Source: Chloroflexota bacterium (GTDB lineage: Bacteria > Chloroflexota > Anaerolineae > B4-G1 > DUEL01). Taken from it: a stretch of 8,343 nucleotides of DNA. The notes beneath the pieces are model-generated. The model saw nothing but the letters and a program-made list of their open reading frames with translations. It made no database searches and was not told the DNA's origin. This document shows, one piece after another, positions 5,532 through 8,343 of this stretch. The stretch is taken from assembly GCA_017743275.1 (NCBI GenBank), contig JAGHZG010000052.1, forward strand, positions 1 to 8,343, in the 5' to 3' direction. Numbering within the stretch: the first letter of the stretch is position 1; each line of letters begins with the position of its first letter. The position numbers and the translations under genes are program-made.

Positions 5532-6248
5532 TTGAGCATAGATATTGCCGTTGCACTGGTTACCCTCGCCGCCGCCCTGACCCAGCGGCTGACCGGTTTC
5601 GGCTCCGGGCTGATCCCGATGACCATCCTGCCCGGACTGGTCGGAATCCGCACCGTCACGCCCCTGGTTGCATTGATCACCACGACGGTGGACGTGCTGA
5701 TGCTGGGCCGGTACCGGACCCGAATCCAGCCCCGGGCCGTCTACCCTCTGCTGGTGGGGATGGCCTTCGGCATCCCGCTGGGGATTCTCGCCCTGCGGCG
5801 GCTGGACGAACGAATTGTGCTGGGCGCCCTGGGGGCCGTCATTGCCCTCTACGCGCTGTATGCCCTTTTCGGTTTCCGCCTCCCCCGGCCCAACGGGCGC
5901 CCCTGGGCCTGGGGGGTGGGCCTTCTGGCCGGGATGCTGGGCGGGGCCTACAATACCTCCGGCCCGCCGCTCATCGTCTACGGCCAGGCCCAGGAGTGGC
6001 CCCCCGACGAGTTCAAGGCCAACCTGCAGACCCTTTTTATTTTCAACGACGTGCTGGTCGTCGCGGGCCATCTGGTGGCCCACAACATGACCCCGGTGGT
6101 CGCGCGGGCGTATCTGATTGCCCTGCCCGCCCTGCTGGTGGGATTCCTGGCAGGCGGGCCTCTGGACCGATACCTGAACCCGGAGCGGTTCCGGATGCTC
6201 GTGCTGGTCCTGCTGCTCATCCTGGGGCTGCGGCTGCTGGTGGGATGA
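5532..6248 (+). CDS. Sulfite exporter TauE/SafE-family membrane permease
   Basis: This 238-residue hydrophobic protein has the two-repeat architecture of the TauE/SafE (DUF81) family, whose characterised members move sulfite, sulfoacetate or other small organic anions across the inner membrane. Repeat 1 shows QRLTGFGSGLIPMTILPG (18-35) and repeat 2 shows GGAYNTSGPPLIVYG (137-151). About seven to eight hydrophobic helices are visible (roughly 5-20, 25-58, 70-88, 95-114, 125-150, 165-183, 190-208, 222-237). A charged stretch, EWPPDEFKANLQ (155-166), follows the repeat-2 motif as is common in the family. The start codon is TTG. The DUF420-like gene follows 65 nt downstream and may share its transcript. 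The family has many uncharacterised branches, so the substrate is unknown. Confidence 0.85.
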   Translation: MSIDIAVALVTLAAALTQRLTGFGSGLIPMTILPGLVGIRTVTPLVALITTTVDVLMLGRYRTRIQPRAVYPLLVGMAFGIPLGILALRRLDERIVLGALGAVIALYALYALFGFRLPRPNGRPWAWGVGLLAGMLGGAYNTSGPPLIVYGQAQEWPPDEFKANLQTLFIFNDVLVVAGHLVAHNMTPVVARAYLIALPALLVGFLAGGPLDRYLNPERFRMLVLVLLLILGLRLLVG

Positions 6249-6253
6249 GCCAA

Positions 6254-6283
6254 CAGTTGCAGGACAACTGCGAGCAGTTATCC
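6254..6283 (+). promoter_or_regulatory. Two mutually exclusive hairpins between tauE-like and DUF420-like genes
   Basis: CAGTTG (6254-6259) pairs perfectly with CAACTG (6265-6270). The same 6265-6270 bases also belong to GGACAACTG (6262-6270), which pairs with CAGTTATCC (6275-6283) at eight of nine positions around CGAG. Only one can form at a time. TTTTTA follows at 6296-6301. This could be an attenuator-like switch or a processing site, or merely overlapping repeats. Confidence 0.35.
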
Positions 6284-6313
6284 TACAAACGAGATTTTTA
6301 GAAGGGGGCAAGT

Positions 6314-6745
6314 ATGTCCGGATTTCTGGGAAGCAGAGCACCTCTCATCGCCGATTTGACCCTGATCAGCCTGTGGGCGCTGGGGGCGGTTGCGGTGGGC
6401 GGATGGGTATTGGCCCGCCGGAAAGGGTTCCCCACCCACTGCCGCCTGATGGCCTGGGTGACCTTCCTGGCCTACCTGCCCATCCTGGTCGGAATGGTCC
6501 CGACGTGGGTCGGACTGGCCCGACTGGGCAGCGCGGCCTTCGCCCAGCAGGCCACCGTCGTCCCCTTTATGCACGGCGTGACCGGCGGCCTGGCTCAGTT
6601 GCTGATGACCTACACCGTCGTGCGGATGAACTGGCGCCGCCGCTGGCCGCCCCGCCGTCCCCTCTGGCTGATGCGCATCAGCCTGGCCCTATGGCTGCTC
6701 TCCACCCTGGGCGGAACCGGGGTCTACCTGTTGCTCTACGCCTGA
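6314..6745 (+). CDS. Small four-helix membrane protein, DUF420-like
   Basis: The 143-residue product has four hydrophobic segments (about 11-34, 45-66, 81-104 and 117-142) separated by short basic loops (ARRKGFPTH, NWRRRWPPRR), giving a predicted four-helix integral membrane protein. The opening GSRAPLIADLTLISLWALG, the H42 after the first helix and HGVTGGLAQL with H87 in the third helix resemble DUF420 (YozB-like) proteins, a family often found near respiratory genes and of unproven function. The paired histidines could bind a metal or haem, which is inference only. The ATG at 6314 has AAGGGGG 5 nt upstream. It follows the tauE-like gene by 65 nt in the same direction and faces the M20 gene. 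A different small-membrane-protein family is possible. Confidence 0.7.
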   Translation: MSGFLGSRAPLIADLTLISLWALGAVAVGGWVLARRKGFPTHCRLMAWVTFLAYLPILVGMVPTWVGLARLGSAAFAQQATVVPFMHGVTGGLAQLLMTYTVVRMNWRRRWPPRRPLWLMRISLALWLLSTLGGTGVYLLLYA

Positions 6746-6764
6746 TTCTCGTGCTCGCCCCATA

Positions 6765-6817
6765 CCGGCCTGGCGGCCGGCGCTACATCGTAGCGCCGGC
6801 TTCAGCCTGCAGCCGGC
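6765..6817 (+). repeat. Palindromic repeat family B, copy 2 (inverted), between convergent genes
   Basis: GCCGGCGCTAC (6776-6786) and GTAGCGCCGGC (6790-6800) form a perfect 11-bp stem around ATC. It overlaps CCGGCC-TGGC-GGCCGG (6765-6780), and GCCGGCT (6795-6801) can instead pair with AGCCGGC (6811-6817). On the minus strand 6765-6800 has the same order of parts as 5436-5472. Placed 19 nt after the DUF420-like stop and about 30 nt from the opposing stop, it could serve as a bidirectional terminator, although no T-run flanks it. Confidence 0.75.
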
Positions 6818-6845
6818 CCCGGCAGCCAACGCTACACGCTCAGGT

Positions 6846-8195
6846 CTACCGGCCCTCGTACTCGCTCAGCAGGGCCGCGATGTAGCGGGCGCCGTCCACG
6901 AAATCCGTCAGGCGGATGTTCTCGTCCGGTGCGTGGACGCGGGAATCGGCGTACCCCACCCCGGCCGTGACCATCGGGGTGCCGAACTGGCCGCAGAGCA
7001 GGTAGACGGGCCCCGTCCCCGCCATCATCGGCAACAGCGCCGGTCGGTGGCCGTAGACCCGTTCGGCGGCCCGGACGGCAGTCTGGACAAAAGGATGCTC
7101 GGGGTCGCCCGCGGAGGGCGCCTCCCCCTCCCACCAGGCAATCTCCACATCCGAGAACCCCTCCGCGTCCAGATGGGCGCGCAGTGCTTCCAGGACCTGT
7201 TCGGGCCACTGGTCGGGGACCAGCCGGAAGTCCAGTTTCACCACCGCCTGGCTGGGAAGGACGGTCTTGGAACCGGGACCGCCGTAGCCGCTGTGGAAGC
7301 CGTCTATGTTGCAGGTGGGGCCGAAGAGGAGTTGCTCCTTGAGGGCCATCCCCGTCAGACCATCCAGGAAACGGTCAATCCCGTAGAGGGCGCGGACCTC
7401 GTCCTCGGGGTAGTCCCAGTCGGCCAGGGCGGCCTGCTGGGCCGGCGTGGGCGGGCGGACGGCGTCGTAGAATCCGGGGATGCGCACCCGGCCATCGGGC
7501 CCCTGTAGGCTGTGGAGGGCCCAGACCAGCCGCCAGGCGGGGTTGACGACAATCGCCGCGTTGGCGGAGTGGAGGTCCCGCGCTGCCCCGCGCGCCCGCA
7601 GTTCCACGTAGAGAATCCCCTTGCAGCCCAGGCCGATTTCATACCGCTCGCGGGCATCCCGTCCACCTGCCTCCCACACGCACCCCAGGACGCCCCGCAG
7701 CGCCTCGTCCCGCGCCGCCACAAACTGGTGGAGGTGGAGGCTCCCTACCTCCTCCTCACCCTCAATGACCCAGGTCACGCCGACGGGCAGGGTGCCGCGC
7801 ACGCGACGGTACGACTCCACCGCTGCCAGCCGGGCGTAGATGGCCCCCTTATTGTCGGAGGCCCCTCGGGCGTAGATTTTGCCGTCCCGGACCGTCGGCT
7901 CAAAGGGAGACGAGGTCCAGAGTTCCACCGGGTCCACCGGCTGGACGTCGTAGTGGTTGTAGAAGAGAAGGCGCTCGGGCCGGCGCCCCTCCATCCGGGC
8001 CAGGAGGACCGGTGGTCCGTCGGTAGCGACGGCCTCCACCTGGAAGCCGACCGCGCGCAGGTCGTCGGCCAGCAGGGCGGCCATCTCGTCGATGCCCAAT
8101 CTCTCAGCAGCGATACTGGGCTGGGCCAGGGCCCGCTTCAGACGGGCCAGGTAGTCCCCGATGTGGGCATCAATATCGGCGAAAATTTCTGCCAT
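6846..8195 (-). CDS. M20-family metallopeptidase, dipeptidase/CNDP type
   Basis: M20 peptidases use two zinc (or Mn) ions to hydrolyse dipeptides or the terminal residues of small peptides, usually in the cytoplasm. The 449-residue length fits the larger dipeptidase branch. Metal-site residues visible are H81 and D83 in FYNHYDVQPVD, bridging D114 in ARGASDNKGA, catalytic base E148 with ligand E149 in EGEEEVGS, a probable ligand E175 in VWEAGG (Asp in carnosinase-type members, Glu in DapE-type), and H421 in DSRVHAPDENI. The lid/dimerisation domain (about 190-300) carries DLHSA with H209 and ends in NIDGFHSGYGGPGSKTVLP. No signal peptide is seen. The ATG has AAGGAGG 4 nt upstream. It is convergent with the DUF420-like gene and appears to be transcribed alone. 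Exact peptide specificity cannot be told. Confidence 0.92.
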   Translation of the reverse strand: MAEIFADIDAHIGDYLARLKRALAQPSIAAERLGIDEMAALLADDLRAVGFQVEAVATDGPPVLLARMEGRRPERLLFYNHYDVQPVDPVELWTSSPFEPTVRDGKIYARGASDNKGAIYARLAAVESYRRVRGTLPVGVTWVIEGEEEVGSLHLHQFVAARDEALRGVLGCVWEAGGRDARERYEIGLGCKGILYVELRARGAARDLHSANAAIVVNPAWRLVWALHSLQGPDGRVRIPGFYDAVRPPTPAQQAALADWDYPEDEVRALYGIDRFLDGLTGMALKEQLLFGPTCNIDGFHSGYGGPGSKTVLPSQAVVKLDFRLVPDQWPEQVLEALRAHLDAEGFSDVEIAWWEGEAPSAGDPEHPFVQTAVRAAERVYGHRPALLPMMAGTGPVYLLCGQFGTPMVTAGVGYADSRVHAPDENIRLTDFVDGARYIAALLSEYEGR

Positions 8196-8343
8196 CCGTC
8201 CTCCTTATCCTTATTGAAACAGGGCGGTAACCGTTCAGCCTCACCCCTCCTCCAGCGGCTTCGCCGCTACCCCCTCCCTAAACTTTGGCTTTTTGTCCGT
8301 GGCCCCTCTGCATAGGCCCCTGGCTGTCTCCGCAGCCCTAAAG
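8196..8343. other. Upstream region of the M20 gene, no gene seen
   Basis: The stretch holds the M20 ribosome binding site (AAGGAGG on the minus strand, 8200-8206), the family A half repeat, a T/C-rich tract and two GGCCCCT copies (8301-8307 and 8315-8321). I see no convincing promoter and no supported ORF to the window edge. Confidence 0.5.
8227..8271 (+). repeat. Left-half copy of dispersed repeat family A
   Basis: Ungapped match to 5348-5392 at 43 of 45 positions, including the GCGGCTTCGCCGC palindrome (8255-8267). The similarity stops sharply at 8271, where copy 5346-5437 goes on into its right half. It lies 31 nt upstream of the M20 start codon and would be read as its reverse complement in any M20 5' leader. 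Confidence 0.8.

Noticed and set aside
5388..6341. 317-codon minus-strand frame opposite the tauE-like gene
   Set aside because: Low-complexity Gln/Gly/His-rich translation without motifs, mirroring membrane-protein codons; no plausible start context.
7512..8315. 267-codon plus-strand frame opposite the M20 gene
   Set aside because: It mirrors the M20 coding sequence, has no motif, and the M20 metal-site residues are all on the minus strand.

Overview
This is a GC-rich bacterial chromosome segment with conventional, tightly spaced genes. The coding regions strongly prefer G or C at third codon positions, and most genes have strong AGGAGG-type ribosome binding sites. The gene mix suggests a Chloroflexota (Anaerolineae/Thermoflexia-like) chromosome: a six-bladed GyrA, a cyanobacterial/plant-type ADP-glucose pyrophosphorylase, a BshB1-like deacetylase, and intergenic DNA full of GC-rich palindromes. 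The phylum is an inference; no rRNA or other phylogenetic marker that would settle it is complete here.

Layout. 1-2010 (+) is the 3' two thirds of gyrA, cut by the window edge. 2011-2228 holds a GC-rich terminator-like hairpin, a doubtful 45-codon ORF and a short tandem octamer repeat. 2229-3104 (+) is a PAP2-family membrane phosphatase with all three catalytic motifs. 3105-3261 holds a 23-bp perfect hairpin and a half copy of a dispersed repeat, and serves as the glgC leader. 3262-4521 (+) is glgC. 4523-4578 is a degenerate 7-nt tandem repeat that fills the gap to the convergent gene at 4578-5267 (-), a BshB1-like LmbE/PIG-L deacetylase. 5268-5531 is a dense array of nested palindromes between divergent genes. 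5532-6248 (+) is a TauE/SafE-family permease, followed at 6314-6745 (+) by a small four-helix DUF420-like membrane protein. 6746-6845 is another palindromic element between convergent genes. 6846-8195 (-) is an M20-family metallopeptidase (dipeptidase type). 8196-8343 is its upstream region and carries another half copy of the dispersed repeat.

The genes do not form one pathway. They are DNA topology (gyrA), lipid-phosphate metabolism or envelope (PAP2), glycogen or ADP-glucose synthesis (glgC), low-molecular-weight thiol or sugar deacetylation (bshB1-like), anion or organosulfur transport (tauE-like) and peptide turnover (M20). The tauE-like gene and the DUF420-like gene may be co-transcribed.

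The coding genes look ordinary; the most unusual signal is in the spacers. At least two families of palindromic, REP-like repeats recur within 8.3 kb. One family (5436-5472 and, inverted, 6765-6800) differs between copies by concerted changes that preserve pairing in two alternative hairpins, which points to a selected or copied structure. No defence system, transposase, CRISPR array, tRNA or rRNA is seen.
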